This document shows positions 28,262 to 38,554 of a DNA stretch of 43,115 nt, in pieces. A program made the position numbers and the translations under genes. The DNA is from Vibrio sp. 10N.261.45.E2 (GTDB lineage Bacteria; Pseudomonadota; Gammaproteobacteria; Enterobacterales; Vibrionaceae). The stretch covers positions 1 to 43,115 of the forward strand of contig NZ_MCZZ01000099.1 of NCBI RefSeq assembly GCF_002875705.1. The letters run 5' to 3'. The notes below the pieces were generated by a model, which was not told the origin of the DNA, ran no database searches, and saw nothing but the letters and a program-made list of their open reading frames with translations. How positions within the stretch are numbered: the first letter of the stretch is position 1; every line of letters begins with the position of its first letter.

Positions 28262-28987
28262 ATGGCTGTTCTTAAAGCAAAAAACCTAGCGAAAACCTAT
28301 AGCAAGCGTAAGGTTGTTACCGATGTAAGCTTGCAGGTAGAGTCAGGCCAGATCGTTGGTCTACTTGGCCCTAACGGTGCCGGTAAAACCACTTCTTTCT
28401 ACATGATTGTTGGCTTGGTTGCACGCGACGAAGGCACCATCAGTATTGATGACCTAGACATCAGTATCTTACCAATGCATAGCCGCTCTCGCCTTGGTAT
28501 CGGTTACCTGCCTCAAGAAGCGTCGATTTTCCGTAAGTTGTCTGTAGAGAACAACATCATGGCGGTTTTACAAACCCGTGATGAGATGACCAATGAACAA
28601 CGTCAAGATAAACTGGAAGACCTACTAGAAGAATTCCACATCCAACATATCCGCACCAGTAATGGTATGGCTTTGTCGGGTGGTGAACGTCGTCGTGTTG
28701 AGATTGCCCGTGCACTAGCAGCAAACCCGCAGTTTATCCTGCTGGATGAACCGTTCGCGGGTGTAGACCCGATCTCGGTTATCGATATCAAGAAAATCAT
28801 TGTTCATCTGCGCGATCGCGGCTTGGGCGTGTTGATTACCGACCACAACGTTCGTGAAACGTTAGACGTGTGTGAAAAAGCTTATATCGTAAGCCAAGGG
28901 CACCTGATCGCTGAAGGTACGCCTGAAGATGTTCTCAATAACGAACAAGTTAAACAAGTTTATCTAGGCGAACAATTCCGTCTATGA
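28262..28987 (+). CDS. lptB: LPS export ABC transporter ATP-binding protein LptB
   Basis: 241 residues, as in E. coli. Walker A GPNGAGKT (36-43), Q-loop in YLPQEASIF, signature [15 protein letters not shown], Walker [14 protein letters not shown] and the switch His in [10 protein letters not shown] are all present. A dimer powers LptFG, whose genes are at about 4-6 kb in this same window. It follows lptA after 2 bp. Confidence 0.98.
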   Translation: MAVLKAKNLAKTYSKRKVVTDVSLQVESGQIVGLLGPNGAGKTTSFYMIVGLVARDEGTISIDDLDISILPMHSRSRLGIGYLPQEASIFRKLSVENNIMAVLQTRDEMTNEQRQDKLEDLLEEFHIQHIRTSNGMALSGGERRRVEIARALAANPQFILLDEPFAGVDPISVIDIKKIIVHLRDRGLGVLITDHNVRETLDVCEKAYIVSQGHLIAEGTPEDVLNNEQVKQVYLGEQFRL

Positions 28988-29039
28988 TTATATAGAGTAT
29001 CGAGAGTTCTAAGAATAATAACTAGGTAAGTCACACTGA

Positions 29040-30500
29040 ATGAAACCCTCATTACAACTTAAGCTAGGCCAACAGTTAGCAATGACTCCTCAATTGCAGC
29101 AAGCGATTCGTTTGTTGCAATTGTCTACTTTAGATTTGCAACAAGAGATTCAAGAAGCACTTGAATCTAACCCACTACTCGATGTCGAAGAAGGCAATGA
29201 AGATACGCCCACATCGGAAGAAAAACCTAGCCGTGACGAAAAAGAAACAGTTGAAGCCACAGAGCAAGACTTACCTGATAGCTCAGACTTAATCGAAAAA
29301 TCAGAGATTGGCAACGAACTCGAAATCGACACAACTTGGGAAGACGTCTACAGCGCAAACACTGGCAACACGGGCATTGCGATTGATGACGACATGCCTG
29401 TTTATCAAGGCGAAACCACTCAAAGCCTACACGATTACCTACTTTGGCAACTTGACCTCACACCATTCACTGACACTGACCGAAGCATTGCTTTCGCACT
29501 AATTGACGCCATCGACGACTATGGCTACCTCACCGTATCTTGTGAAGACATCCTTGAAAATTTCGATAACGAAGAGATCGAGCTTGATGAGATTGAAGCC
29601 GTTCGCAAACGAATTCAGCAATTTGACCCATTAGGCGTTGGTTCAGTGAACCTGCAAGATTGCTTGTTACTGCAACTGGCTACTTTCCCACAAGATACAC
29701 CTTGGCTTGAAGAAGCTAAGTTAGTGCTTACTAGCCATATCGATCAACTCGGTAATCGTGATTACAAACTAGTAATCAAAGAGACCAAGTTGAAAGAAGC
29801 AGAATTACGTGAGGTTCTGCAGCTTATTCAACAACTGGATCCACGACCTGGCAGCAAGATTACGCCAGATGAAACCGAATATGTGGTTCCGGATGTGTCT
29901 GTATTTAAAGACCTTGGCAAATGGTTAGTGACCATTAACCCTGATAGCGTGCCAAAGCTGAAAGTGAATCAGCAGTACGCCGACTTAGGTAGTAAAGGCA
30001 ACAGTGCCGACAATCAATACATTCGCTCAAATTTGCAAGAAGCGAAGTGGCTAATTAAAAGCCTAGAGAGCCGAAATGAGACGCTACTCAAAGTTGCGCG
30101 ATGCATTGTTGAACATCAGCGTGATTTCTTCGAACATGGCGAAGAAGCGATGAAGCCAATGGTACTTAATGACGTTGCATTAGCCGTTGATATGCACGAA
30201 TCCACGATCTCTCGTGTGACGACTCAAAAATTCATGCACACGCCGCGTGGCATCTTCGAACTCAAATACTTTTTCTCAAGCCATGTCAGCACTGACAATG
30301 GCGGTGAATGTTCATCTACAGCAATTCGCGCACTCATTAAGAAGCTTGTCGCAGCGGAAAATACCGCAAAGCCTCTAAGTGATAGTAAGATTGCTGCTTT
30401 ACTGGCTGACCAAGGAATTCAGGTAGCTAGACGTACGATAGCGAAATACCGTGAGTCTCTGGGCATTGCCCCATCGAGTCAGCGTAAACGCCTGCTATAA
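29040..30500 (+). CDS. rpoN: RNA polymerase sigma-54 factor
   Basis: 486 residues. Region I (about 1-50) is the Gln/Leu-rich activator-responsive segment. Region II (about 55-120) is acidic. The core-binding domain follows (about 120-330), then a helix-turn-helix zone ([12 protein letters not shown]) and the C-terminal RpoN box [10 protein letters not shown] (463-472), which reads the -24 element. In vibrios it is required for flagella, nitrogen control and quorum signalling. It lies 52 bp after lptB and starts the rpoN-hpf-ptsN-rapZ-npr cluster. The sequence between lptB and rpoN shows no terminator. Confidence 0.98.
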   Translation: MKPSLQLKLGQQLAMTPQLQQAIRLLQLSTLDLQQEIQEALESNPLLDVEEGNEDTPTSEEKPSRDEKETVEATEQDLPDSSDLIEKSEIGNELEIDTTWEDVYSANTGNTGIAIDDDMPVYQGETTQSLHDYLLWQLDLTPFTDTDRSIAFALIDAIDDYGYLTVSCEDILENFDNEEIELDEIEAVRKRIQQFDPLGVGSVNLQDCLLLQLATFPQDTPWLEEAKLVLTSHIDQLGNRDYKLVIKETKLKEAELREVLQLIQQLDPRPGSKITPDETEYVVPDVSVFKDLGKWLVTINPDSVPKLKVNQQYADLGSKGNSADNQYIRSNLQEAKWLIKSLESRNETLLKVARCIVEHQRDFFEHGEEAMKPMVLNDVALAVDMHESTISRVTTQKFMHTPRGIFELKYFFSSHVSTDNGGECSSTAIRALIKKLVAAENTAKPLSDSKIAALLADQGIQVARRTIAKYRESLGIAPSSQRKRLL

Positions 30501-30562
30501 GCTCATTTAGTCGCTATTTACTTAGCAACTATAATCAGGCAACCAACTGAAAAGGAAAGTCT

Positions 30563-30850
30563 ATGCAAATCAATATTCAAGGCCATCACGTTGATCTTAC
30601 CGATTCAATGCAAGACTATGTTCACACCAAATTCGACAAACTTGAACGTTTCTTTGATCATATCAATAGCGTACAGGTTGTTTTAAAAGTTGAGAAAATC
30701 AATCAAATCGCAGAAGCTACCCTGCATATAAATCAGGGGGAAATCCATGCGACAGCAACAGATGAAAGCATGTATGCCGCGATTGATTCATTGGTTGATA
30801 AACTCGTCCGCCAACTCAACAAGCACAAAGAAAAGCTAAGTAGTCACTAA
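30563..30850 (+). CDS. hpf: ribosome hibernation promoting factor (short form)
   Basis: 95 residues, the short HPF/YfiA type. It has QINIQGHHVDLTDSMQDYV, a KLERFFDHI helix and the C-terminal DSLVDKLVRQLNKHKEKL. Short HPF binds the 30S decoding region in stationary phase and with RMF gives 100S dimers. An AAAGGAAAG ribosome site precedes the ATG. It stops 1 nt before the ptsN ATG. Confidence 0.96.
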   Translation: MQINIQGHHVDLTDSMQDYVHTKFDKLERFFDHINSVQVVLKVEKINQIAEATLHINQGEIHATATDESMYAAIDSLVDKLVRQLNKHKEKLSSH

Positions 30851-30851
30851 C

Positions 30852-31310
30852 ATGCAATTAAGCGAAGTACTTTCATTGGACTGCACCAAAAGTGCAGTCC
30901 AATGCACAAGCAAAAAAAGAGCCCTTGAGCTCATCAGTCAGATCGCAGCAGAAAGCTGTGGTCAAGATTCAACAGAACTGTTTGAGTGCATGTTGAGCCG
31001 TGAAAAAATGGGCAGTACAGGTATTGGCAATGGCATCGCTATTCCTCATGCTCGTATGAATGTCAGTGATAAAGCGATTGCTGTATTACTACAATGCCAA
31101 GACCCAATCGAATTTGATGCGATTGATAATCGTCCTGTCGACCTATTATTTGCCCTGCTTGTTCCAAGTGAACAGTGTAAGGAGCATTTAAAAACCCTTT
31201 CTTGTATGGCAGAGCGACTAAACGACAAGCAGACCCTTAAACAGTTGCGTAATGCTCAAAGCGATCAAGAGCTTTACGACATCATGATTCAAGTGCCAAC
31301 TTGCGAGTAA
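30852..31310 (+). CDS. ptsN: nitrogen PTS EIIA protein PtsN
   Basis: 152 residues. An EIIA-Ntr domain with the phosphorylated His in GIAIPHARM (H66) and the surrounding [16 protein letters not shown] block. It receives phosphate from Npr and, in enterics, regulates potassium uptake and stress kinases rather than importing sugar. Codons 8-18 contain a perfect 13-bp inverted repeat (see the separate entry), which is unusual inside this gene. Confidence 0.96.
   Translation: MQLSEVLSLDCTKSAVQCTSKKRALELISQIAAESCGQDSTELFECMLSREKMGSTGIGNGIAIPHARMNVSDKAIAVLLQCQDPIEFDAIDNRPVDLLFALLVPSEQCKEHLKTLSCMAERLNDKQTLKQLRNAQSDQELYDIMIQVPTCE
30874..30904. repeat. perfect 13-bp inverted repeat inside the 5' end of ptsN
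   Basis: CATTGGACTGCAC (30874-30886) and GTGCAGTCCAATG (30892-30904) are exact reverse complements around a 5-base CAAAA loop, 23 bases into the ptsN reading frame. The RNA would form a stable hairpin. No T run follows, so it is not an ordinary terminator. Confidence 0.85.
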
Positions 31311-31314
31311 TAAC

Positions 31315-32184
31315 ATGCGATTAATCGTGGTTAGTGGCCAATCGGGGGCCGGAAAAAGTGTTGCGCTACGAGTCCTTGAGGACTTGGGGTATTACTGTGT
31401 TGATAACCTTCCAGTAAGCCTGCTCAACGACTTCGTCGAATCGGTACGTGAGATCAATCAGAACGTCGCTGTTAGCATTGATATTCGAAACCTACCGAAA
31501 GAGCCCCAACTCGTCACAGACATGCTAGAACAGCTAGACTCTGCCACTAATATTGATGTGAACGTCTTGTTCCTAGACGCAAGCAAGCAGACGTTACTCA
31601 AACGCTACAGTGAAACACGTAGAATTCACCCTTTATCGATCGGCCAAGAAAAGCTCTCTCTTGAGCAGGCGATTGATTTAGAGAAAACACTCCTGACACC
31701 TCTCGCAGAACAAGCGAGCATTGTGATCGACAGTAGTGACTGTAACCTCTACGAATTGAGTGAAAAGGTTCGATTCAAAGTTGAAGGCAAAGAGAAGCAA
31801 GAGCTGATTATTGTCTTTCAATCTTTTGGTTTTAAGTATGGTCTGCCAAGTGATGCAGACTACGTATTTGATGTTCGCTTTTTGCCAAACCCTCACTGGG
31901 AACCGGGCTTACGACCATTAACTGGCCTCGATGCCCCGATTCATTCTTTCCTAGAAAAACACACAGAAGTCCTTGAAATCAAGCAACAAATCCAAGGCTT
32001 TGTTGAACAGTGGTTACCAATGTTAGAGAAGAACAATCGCAGTTATCTCACGGTCGCGATTGGCTGCACTGGCGGCAAACACCGCTCGGTCTATCTAACC
32101 CAAAAGATTGGTGAATACTTCGAACAACTAGGCCATCAAGTTCAAATCAGACACGCCTCCCTAGAGAAGCACCAACAGGGCTAA
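31315..32184 (+). CDS. rapZ: RNase adapter protein RapZ
   Basis: 289 residues (E. coli 284). It has Walker [10 protein letters not shown] (7-15), a Walker-B-like NVLFLDAS, and the C-terminal RNA-binding domain with RFLPNPHW and the highly conserved [10 protein letters not shown]. RapZ brings GlmZ small RNA to RNase E and so sets GlmS level and glucosamine-6-phosphate for the cell wall. It is placed between ptsN and npr as in E. coli, 4 bp after ptsN. Confidence 0.96.
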   Translation: MRLIVVSGQSGAGKSVALRVLEDLGYYCVDNLPVSLLNDFVESVREINQNVAVSIDIRNLPKEPQLVTDMLEQLDSATNIDVNVLFLDASKQTLLKRYSETRRIHPLSIGQEKLSLEQAIDLEKTLLTPLAEQASIVIDSSDCNLYELSEKVRFKVEGKEKQELIIVFQSFGFKYGLPSDADYVFDVRFLPNPHWEPGLRPLTGLDAPIHSFLEKHTEVLEIKQQIQGFVEQWLPMLEKNNRSYLTVAIGCTGGKHRSVYLTQKIGEYFEQLGHQVQIRHASLEKHQQG

Positions 32185-32187
32185 CCC

Positions 32188-32463
32188 ATGGAATTAACTC
32201 GAACTGTACTGATCCAAAATCGCTTGGGTCTTCACGCTAGAGCAGCCGTAAAGTTGGTTGAGCTTGCACAAAGCTTTGATGCAACCATAACTATCCATAG
32301 CGAAGAAGACAAAACAGCGACAGCAGACAGCGTAATGGGGCTACTTATGCTGGAATCAGCGCAAGGGCAGCATATTACAATCCAAGCTGCAGGCACCGAT
32401 TCACAACAAGCACTGGATGCCGTCTGTCATCTCATTGAAGACAAGTTTGATGAGGGTGAGTAG
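32188..32463 (+). CDS. npr: phosphocarrier protein NPr (HPr-like)
   Basis: 91 residues. An HPr fold with the phospho-acceptor His in [10 protein letters not shown] (H16) and the second conserved region [14 protein letters not shown]. It passes phosphate from EI-Ntr (PtsP) to PtsN. It is 3 bp after rapZ and ends the rpoN cluster. No strong terminator was seen before mgtE, 148 bp away. Confidence 0.96.
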   Translation: MELTRTVLIQNRLGLHARAAVKLVELAQSFDATITIHSEEDKTATADSVMGLLMLESAQGQHITIQAAGTDSQQALDAVCHLIEDKFDEGE

Positions 32464-32611
32464 CCAAAGCGCTTCACTCACAACACCTAAAACTCAAACA
32501 ACGAACCAACCAATATTAAATCTTAGTTCTATCTAAGTTTATGATTTAAATAAGCCCCAGAATTAAGTTACTATTCCAACCATTGTTAGAATAATGAGAT
32601 AGGAGGAAAAT

Positions 32612-33967
32612 ATGGCAGAGCAATTAGAATTCGACCAAGCTCACCAAACCCTCCAAGAAGTCAGCGAAGCCCTAGAAAACGGCCGATTTGTTCACGTACG
32701 CCGACAACTTCAGGACATGGAACCTGAGGATATTGCACACCTTTTAGAAGCCTCCCCTCGCAAAAGTCGTGACGTACTCTGGCAACTCACCGATCCTGAA
32801 GACTACGGTGAAATTCTTGATGAACTAAACGAAGACGTCAAAGATGCTCTTGTGTCGAAAATGGCACCTGAGACCTTAGCAGAAGCAACCGAAGGCATGG
32901 AAACCGATGACGTCGCGTACGTACTTCGAAGCCTACCCGATGATGTTTCTCGCGAAGTCCTTTCTCAAATGGACTCCGTCGATCGTGCTTTAGTTGAAAC
33001 AGCTCTGTCGTACCCTGAAGATTCAGCGGGTGCGATCATGAATACCGACGTAATCACGATTCGTGGTGATGTCGATGTCGACGTTGTATTACGCTACATG
33101 CGAATGCGTGGCGAACTGCCCGATGCAACCGATGCGCTGTATGTTATCGATGAAGAAGAACGTCTTATCGGTAACCTATCGCTTACTACGCTGGTAACGA
33201 CTCAACCTGATGTTCCGGTTTCAGAGGTGATGGATGATGCCGACGAAGCGATCGCGGTTGAAACCAGTGCTTCAGATATCGCGAGCTTGTTTGAACGTCG
33301 TAACTGGGTTTCTGCACCTGTCGTCGATAGCAACCAGCACCTTGTTGGCCGTATCACCATCGATGACGTGGTTGACGTTATCCGTGAAGATGCTGAACAC
33401 TCAATGATGAGTATGGCGGGCATGGATGATGACGAAGATACCTTCGCACCGGTCGTAAAATCCGCTCGTCGTCGTAGTGTCTGGCTTGGTGCTAATGTCC
33501 TTGCAGCACTTGCTGCGGCATCGGTATCAAATATGTTCGAAGCAACGCTCGACCAAATGGCAGCGATTGCAGTTCTGATGACTATCGTACCTTCTATGGG
33601 CGGGGTTGCTGGTAACCAAACCGTTGCACTTGTGATTCGTGGTTTAGCACTCGGTCATATCGGAGACAGTAACAAACGCGAACTACTACTCAAAGAAGCA
33701 GCTATCGGCTTCCTCAACGGCGTTCTATGGGCCGTTATCATTGGTGGTATTGTGGTAGCTTGGAAAGGTAACTGGATACTCGGAGGTATCATCTCAGCGG
33801 CGATGATGACCAACTTGATTGTTGCTGGTATTGCCGGTGTAACCATCCCAGTGATGCTGAAGAAGATGAATATCGACCCTGCATTGGCAGGTGGTATGGC
33901 TCTCACAACCGTCACTGATGTTATTGGCCTATCGGTGTTCTTAGGCTTAGCGACCATACTGATCTAG
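32612..33967 (+). CDS. mgtE: magnesium transporter MgtE
   Basis: 451 residues. A cytosolic superhelical N domain (about 5-130) carries acidic Mg2+-sensing residues. Two CBS domains (about 135-265) and a C-terminal channel domain of five membrane helices (about 285-451) follow. The channel part has the GGVAGNQ signature and ends TTVTDVIGLSVFLGLA, with the conserved Asp that lines the pore. MgtE is a Mg2+-gated channel in the inner membrane. A very strong AGGAGG ribosome site lies before the ATG. It probably has its own promoter in the preceding 148 bp. No Mg riboswitch was recognised there. Confidence 0.96.
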   Translation: MAEQLEFDQAHQTLQEVSEALENGRFVHVRRQLQDMEPEDIAHLLEASPRKSRDVLWQLTDPEDYGEILDELNEDVKDALVSKMAPETLAEATEGMETDDVAYVLRSLPDDVSREVLSQMDSVDRALVETALSYPEDSAGAIMNTDVITIRGDVDVDVVLRYMRMRGELPDATDALYVIDEEERLIGNLSLTTLVTTQPDVPVSEVMDDADEAIAVETSASDIASLFERRNWVSAPVVDSNQHLVGRITIDDVVDVIREDAEHSMMSMAGMDDDEDTFAPVVKSARRRSVWLGANVLAALAAASVSNMFEATLDQMAAIAVLMTIVPSMGGVAGNQTVALVIRGLALGHIGDSNKRELLLKEAAIGFLNGVLWAVIIGGIVVAWKGNWILGGIISAAMMTNLIVAGIAGVTIPVMLKKMNIDPALAGGMALTTVTDVIGLSVFLGLATILI

Positions 33968-34009
33968 TTATCATAAGCAGCTAGCCAATTTTTGGCGAAA
34001 TACAGAAAA

Positions 34010-34038
34010 CAAAAAGGGAGCCATCGGCTCCCTTTTTT
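34010..34038. terminator. bidirectional terminator between mgtE and pmbA
   Basis: AAAAGGGAGCC/GGCTCCCTTTT 11-bp stem with a 3-nt loop and flanking A and T runs, between convergent genes. Confidence 0.93.
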
Positions 34039-34064
34039 AATTCATGAGATTAGTGTTAATTGAA

Positions 34065-35408
34065 TTACTCGCCCGCGACCTTCATTGACTCTAGCAAGAT
34101 AGAACCCGTTTGAATTTGCGAACGCGTTTCTACGTCGTTACCAACCGCAACGATTTGATTAAACATATCTTTTAGGTTACCCGCAATCGTCACTTCCGAT
34201 ACTGGGTATTGGATCTCGCCGTTCTCAACCCAGAAACCTGCAGCGCCACGAGAGTAATCACCCGTCACGGTATTAACCCCTTGCCCCATCACTTCAGTGA
34301 CTAGGAAGCCTGTACCCAACTCTTTTAGCATCTGCTCAAAGTTTTGGCCCGTCGATTTAACAAACCAGTTATGAATACCACCCGCATGACCTGTTGGTGT
34401 CATATCCATTTTGCGTGCTGCGTAACTCGTCAGTAGATAAGTCGCTAGAACACCATCAGTGATGATTTCACGATCTTGGGTGAATACACCTTCGCTATCG
34501 AATGGGCTTGAAGCCAAACCACGTAGGATATGTGGTCGCTCAGAAATGTTAAACCAGTCAGGTAAGATTTTCTGACCTAGATGATCTAATAAGAAAGACG
34601 ACTTGCGGTATAGATTACCGCCACTGATTGCCATCACTAGGTGACCGATAAGGCCTGTCGCAACATCGTTAGCGAACATGATTGGGTATTGGCCTGTTGG
34701 TAGCTTTTTCGCATCCAAACGGCTAATCGTTTTTTCTGCAGCTTCTTGACCTACACGCTCAGGCGTCCACAGTTCATCACGATGACGTGCAACGGTGTAG
34801 CTGTAGTCACGTTCCATTTCACCATTAGCGCCTTGTCCAATCACACAGCAGCTCGTGCTATGGCGGCTTGAAGCGTAGCTTGCTAGTAAGCCATGGCTAT
34901 TACCGTAAACCTTAACGCCATAGTGGCTGTCGTAGCTTGCGCCATCACTCTGCTTAATCTTGTCACTATAAGCGAGCGCTTGCTTCTCAGCAGCAATCGC
35001 AATCTCAGCAGCATAATCAGGGTTGGGTTCATCAGGGTGAAAAAGATCCAAGTCTGGAATTTCTTTTACCATGTATTCTTTTGCTGCAGGACCTGCAAAC
35101 GGGTCTTCAGACGTGTATTGAGCGATATCAAGCGCTGCTGCTACCGTTTGAGCAATCGCCTTTTCACTCAGATCAGATGTAGATGCGCTGCCTTTTTTCT
35201 GGCCGCGATAAACAGTAATACCTAATGCACCATCACTATTAAATTCAACGTTTTCTACTTCACACATGCGTGTTGAAACACTTAATCCCGTTGACTTAGT
35301 AATAGCGACCTCAGCTGCGTCTGCACTCACTGATGCCATATCCAACGCTTTAGCTACTGCGGCTTCTAGCTCAACTCTTTGCTGGGCGACTTGCTGTTTT
35401 ACATCCAT
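34065..35408 (-). CDS. pmbA: metalloprotease PmbA (TldE)
   Basis: 447 residues (E. coli 450), peptidase U62 family. It shows the typical [16 protein letters not shown] start, [13 protein letters not shown] and the C-terminal [24 protein letters not shown]. It forms a heterodimer with TldD that degrades unfolded peptides and matures microcin B17 and the CcdA antitoxin. TldD carries the zinc site and PmbA the partner fold. It diverges from yjgA across about 120 bp, exactly as in E. coli. Confidence 0.96.
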   Translation of the reverse strand: MDVKQQVAQQRVELEAAVAKALDMASVSADAAEVAITKSTGLSVSTRMCEVENVEFNSDGALGITVYRGQKKGSASTSDLSEKAIAQTVAAALDIAQYTSEDPFAGPAAKEYMVKEIPDLDLFHPDEPNPDYAAEIAIAAEKQALAYSDKIKQSDGASYDSHYGVKVYGNSHGLLASYASSRHSTSCCVIGQGANGEMERDYSYTVARHRDELWTPERVGQEAAEKTISRLDAKKLPTGQYPIMFANDVATGLIGHLVMAISGGNLYRKSSFLLDHLGQKILPDWFNISERPHILRGLASSPFDSEGVFTQDREIITDGVLATYLLTSYAARKMDMTPTGHAGGIHNWFVKSTGQNFEQMLKELGTGFLVTEVMGQGVNTVTGDYSRGAAGFWVENGEIQYPVSEVTIAGNLKDMFNQIVAVGNDVETRSQIQTGSILLESMKVAGE

Positions 35409-35526
35409 ATCTATTCTAATTTTTTAGGTCAATATTACGTAGGATAACAAGAATTTCGCTTTCTCCCCAAGATTCTTGCTAAAATAGGCAATATATTCGT
35501 TTGAGATAGTGACATAGGCAGAAAAG

Positions 35527-36051
35527 ATGGCTCGCAAAAACCAAAAAGCCCCATGGGAACCAGAAGAAGAAATCATCTGGGTAAGTAAGACAGAAATGAA
35601 AACGGACATGGATGCCCTGCAAAAGCTGGGAGAAGAGCTTGTTGGTCTAAAGCCTTCTGTATTAGACAAGTTTCCGCTGTCTGAAGATTTGGCACAAGCG
35701 ATCAAAGATGCACAACGCTTTAAAAATGAAGCGAAGCGCCGCCAACTTCAATACATTGGTAAAGTAATGCGCAGTGTCGATCCAGAGCCTATTCAAGCGG
35801 CTTTGGATAAAGTACGTAACAAACACTCACAAGCAACAGCTGAGCTACATAAACTTGAGCAACTGCGTGACCGTGTTGTTGCTGAAGGTGATGCGGCTAT
35901 TTCAGAGGTAATGGAAATGCACCCTGAGGCAGACCGTCAGCGTCTTCGTCAACTAGCTCGCCAAGCTAACAAAGAGAAATCAGCGAATAAGCCTGCGAAG
36001 TCTTCTCGTGAGATCTTCCAAATCTTAAAAGAGCTAAAGCTAGAAGACTAA
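35527..36051 (+). CDS. darP: dual-action ribosomal maturation protein DarP (YjgA)
   Basis: 174 residues, DUF615 family. It is highly charged and helical, with the conserved W(V/I)[19 protein letters not shown] segment near 17-38 and [12 protein letters not shown] near 70. It associates with late 50S ribosome assembly intermediates. A poor ribosome site (GCAGAAAAG) precedes the ATG. It ends in a perfect hairpin shared with the convergent thi operon. Confidence 0.94.
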   Translation: MARKNQKAPWEPEEEIIWVSKTEMKTDMDALQKLGEELVGLKPSVLDKFPLSEDLAQAIKDAQRFKNEAKRRQLQYIGKVMRSVDPEPIQAALDKVRNKHSQATAELHKLEQLRDRVVAEGDAAISEVMEMHPEADRQRLRQLARQANKEKSANKPAKSSREIFQILKELKLED

Positions 36052-36081
36052 TTGTCACCTCGCTTTAATCATAGAGTGAAT

Positions 36082-36115
36082 AAAAGACCTAGCGCATGCT
36101 AGGTCTTTTTGTTTT
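36082..36115. terminator. terminator after yjgA/darP
   Basis: A perfect 12-bp stem AAAAGACCTAGC/GCTAGGTCTTTT with a GCAT loop and a T-rich tail. It may also serve the convergent thiQ. Confidence 0.93.
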
Positions 36116-36160
36116 TGGCGTACTCAGTATCAAACCATATTCAATATCAAAACTAAGCGA

Positions 36161-36868
36161 TCACTCACCCGCTTTTACAAACGAGCTCAGTTCAGGTTGT
36201 GGGTGGTCAGCGGTAAGCTCGGCTATAGAGTCTTCAACCAACACCTTACCTAATGCCACAAACACAAACTTGTTCGCTATGCTGCGTGCATCTCCCAAAT
36301 GGTGTGTCACCATTAAGACCGTAATATTACGCTCTGCTGCTAATCGCTTTACCAAGCTCAACATCTCTTCACGGAGCAAAGGGTCAAGCGCAGAAAAAGG
36401 TTCATCAAGCAGCCAAATGTCGTGAGGCTGAACAAAACAACGCGCCAACGCCACACGCTGACGTTGGCCGCCGGATAAGTGCTCAGGCAATCTATCCAAA
36501 TACTCAGCGACACCCACTTGTGCAGCGGCTTGCTCAACATCAAGCTTTTGGGTTGCAGTAAGCTTTAACCCTGGGTGCAACCCTAAACCAATATTTTCAC
36601 GTACCGTGAGGTGAGCAAATAGGTTATGTTCTTGGAACAACATCGCCAATGGGCGCTGATGTGCTTCTTTGCCAATCAGTGATTGTCCTGCCACTGAGAT
36701 CTCACCCGATGTCGGCTCAATAAACCCAGCAACCAATGCGAGTAGCGTTGATTTACCCGCTCCACTTGGCCCCATCAGAGCAACAATGTCGCCCTGCTCT
36801 GCTTGGAAATCAAAACTAAACAACTCTTGGTGATAGTGGTAATCCACATCTTTCATCACTAACATCAT
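36161..36868 (-). CDS. thiQ: thiamine ABC transporter ATP-binding protein
   Basis: 235 residues (E. coli 232). Walker A GPSGAGKS (33-40), signature LSGGQRQRVALAR (about 132-144), Walker B IWLLDEPFSALDP and switch His in VTHHLGDA are present. It powers uptake of thiamine and its phosphates by ThiBPQ. Two adjacent ATGs (36868 and 36865) are both possible; AAGGAA is the ribosome site. It is the last gene of thiBPQ, 7 bp after thiP. Confidence 0.94.
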   Translation of the reverse strand: MMLVMKDVDYHYHQELFSFDFQAEQGDIVALMGPSGAGKSTLLALVAGFIEPTSGEISVAGQSLIGKEAHQRPLAMLFQEHNLFAHLTVRENIGLGLHPGLKLTATQKLDVEQAAAQVGVAEYLDRLPEHLSGGQRQRVALARCFVQPHDIWLLDEPFSALDPLLREEMLSLVKRLAAERNITVLMVTHHLGDARSIANKFVFVALGKVLVEDSIAELTADHPQPELSSFVKAGE

Positions 36869-36875
36869 CGGTTCC

Positions 36876-38471
36876 TTAACTCTTTAGCTTTGAGCTTCGA
36901 GTAAACAAAAATTCAATCAGACTAAAGCTGCCTACACTCAATAACAATAAACTCACTGACACCACTGCCGCTGCTTCCATTTGATAGCTGCCTAACAACT
37001 GGAATAGATACAAAGGCAGAGTTCTAAAATCTTGGCTACCAAATAAGGCAATCGCGCTTAAATCGCCCATTGCCAACATAAAGCTGATTGAGAAAGCTTG
37101 TGCCATCGGCTTACGCAGTGCACGCCACTCCACCAGCCTAAAGCGAGTGAATCCAGTCATTCCTAAACTGGCACACACATACTGATACTGCTGAGACAGG
37201 TGCAGCATAGGTTGAGCCAAGGTTTTAATCACGTAAGGCAACGCCATCAAACTGTTTACGGCAATCACGATAAAAAAAGCCAAGCTGAACACATCGGTAA
37301 ATGAACGCAGCAATAAGAACAGGCCAGTACTGATCACCAAGCCCGGCGTCACCAAGATAATAGTGCCAATCAGCTCAATCTTATCTGCTCTAAAGTTTTT
37401 ATTCTGCAAACGCCATGCGCGACTGGTTAGCAGGATCGCGATACCAATACCAACGGCGATAATACTTGCAAGGGAAGCAACACGAACCGAGGTCATTAAC
37501 GCTGCCCAAAATGGCTCACTACTCAGTACTGTTAATGCCTGTGAGTTAATACCACTTAAAATGACCATGGCTAATGGCGGCAATACCAGCATTGAGACTA
37601 TGATGATCCAAAAGCTATCCCAAGCTTTTGACCACCAGCTGTCCTTAACCAAATACTTATCTTCCGACAACTGACTAGCTGTCACAGATATAGGCTTAGA
37701 CAAACGCTGAATACTCACCGCTAGTATGCCACACAACAGCATTTGCCATATCGCGAGTAACGCGCCAGCCTGCAGGTCAAAGTCGAATTTGATTGCTTGA
37801 TAAATAGCGAGTTCAATGGTGGTTGATTTCGGTCCACCACCCAACGCCATCACAGTAGCAAAGCTGGTGAAGCACAGCATGAACACTAAGCCACACACAT
37901 GTGGCAATTGCTGTCTTAATCTCGGCCATTCAACCCATCTAAATTTATTCCAATGGCTCATGCCCAAATGAGCACACAGTTTATGCTGCTCAGCAGGTAC
38001 GGTATCTAACGCTTGTAGAAGTAAACGGCTAGCATAAGGCAGGTTGAAGAAAACGTGCGCCAACAAAATACCATTCAAGCCATAAATCGAGAATGGTAGC
38101 TCAATGTCGAAGTTCGCCAAGAATTTAGCTAACCAACCACTGTTGCCGTAAATCGCTAGCAAGCCAAATACACCGACCAACACAGGCAGAACCAAGGTCG
38201 ACGCGAACAACCTTAATAACAAGGCTCGTCCAAAAAACTGTCTGCGACACAAAGCGTGTGCAATAGGTATAGCAAAGCCAACACTCAGCACTGTTGAGAG
38301 TGTCGCTTGATAAAAACTGAATTTCGTTACATGCCAATAGTAAGGATCCGACCATACTTGGCTGATATCAAGAGAAGGGGCATTGCTAAGCAATGCCCCA
38401 ACTGCTGAAACCACGAAGGCGGTAATGAGTATTGCAACCCAAATCCCAACCTTAGGTGTTTTCTTTATCAT
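36876..38471 (-). CDS. thiP: thiamine/TPP ABC transporter permease
   Basis: 531 residues (E. coli 536), a fused double permease with about twelve membrane helices. Each half has an EAA-type coupling loop: CAHLGMSHWNKFRWVEWPRLR near 165-185 and CASLGMTGFTRFRLVEWRALRKP near 435-457. It carries thiamine through the inner membrane with ThiQ. It begins 83 bp after thiB. Confidence 0.96.
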   Translation of the reverse strand: MIKKTPKVGIWVAILITAFVVSAVGALLSNAPSLDISQVWSDPYYWHVTKFSFYQATLSTVLSVGFAIPIAHALCRRQFFGRALLLRLFASTLVLPVLVGVFGLLAIYGNSGWLAKFLANFDIELPFSIYGLNGILLAHVFFNLPYASRLLLQALDTVPAEQHKLCAHLGMSHWNKFRWVEWPRLRQQLPHVCGLVFMLCFTSFATVMALGGGPKSTTIELAIYQAIKFDFDLQAGALLAIWQMLLCGILAVSIQRLSKPISVTASQLSEDKYLVKDSWWSKAWDSFWIIIVSMLVLPPLAMVILSGINSQALTVLSSEPFWAALMTSVRVASLASIIAVGIGIAILLTSRAWRLQNKNFRADKIELIGTIILVTPGLVISTGLFLLLRSFTDVFSLAFFIVIAVNSLMALPYVIKTLAQPMLHLSQQYQYVCASLGMTGFTRFRLVEWRALRKPMAQAFSISFMLAMGDLSAIALFGSQDFRTLPLYLFQLLGSYQMEAAAVVSVSLLLLSVGSFSLIEFLFTRSSKLKS

Positions 38472-38554
38472 AAATTGATTTTTACCGTAAATGGCTCATT
38501 CCAAACATCACGAATGAACTTTTAAATACAGAAAGCTGTTTTTTTGAAAGTACG

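Noticed and set aside
32464..32611. Mg2+ riboswitch before mgtE
   Set aside because: The 148-bp spacer shows no recognisable M-box segments or terminator; only a strong AGGAGG ribosome site is evident.
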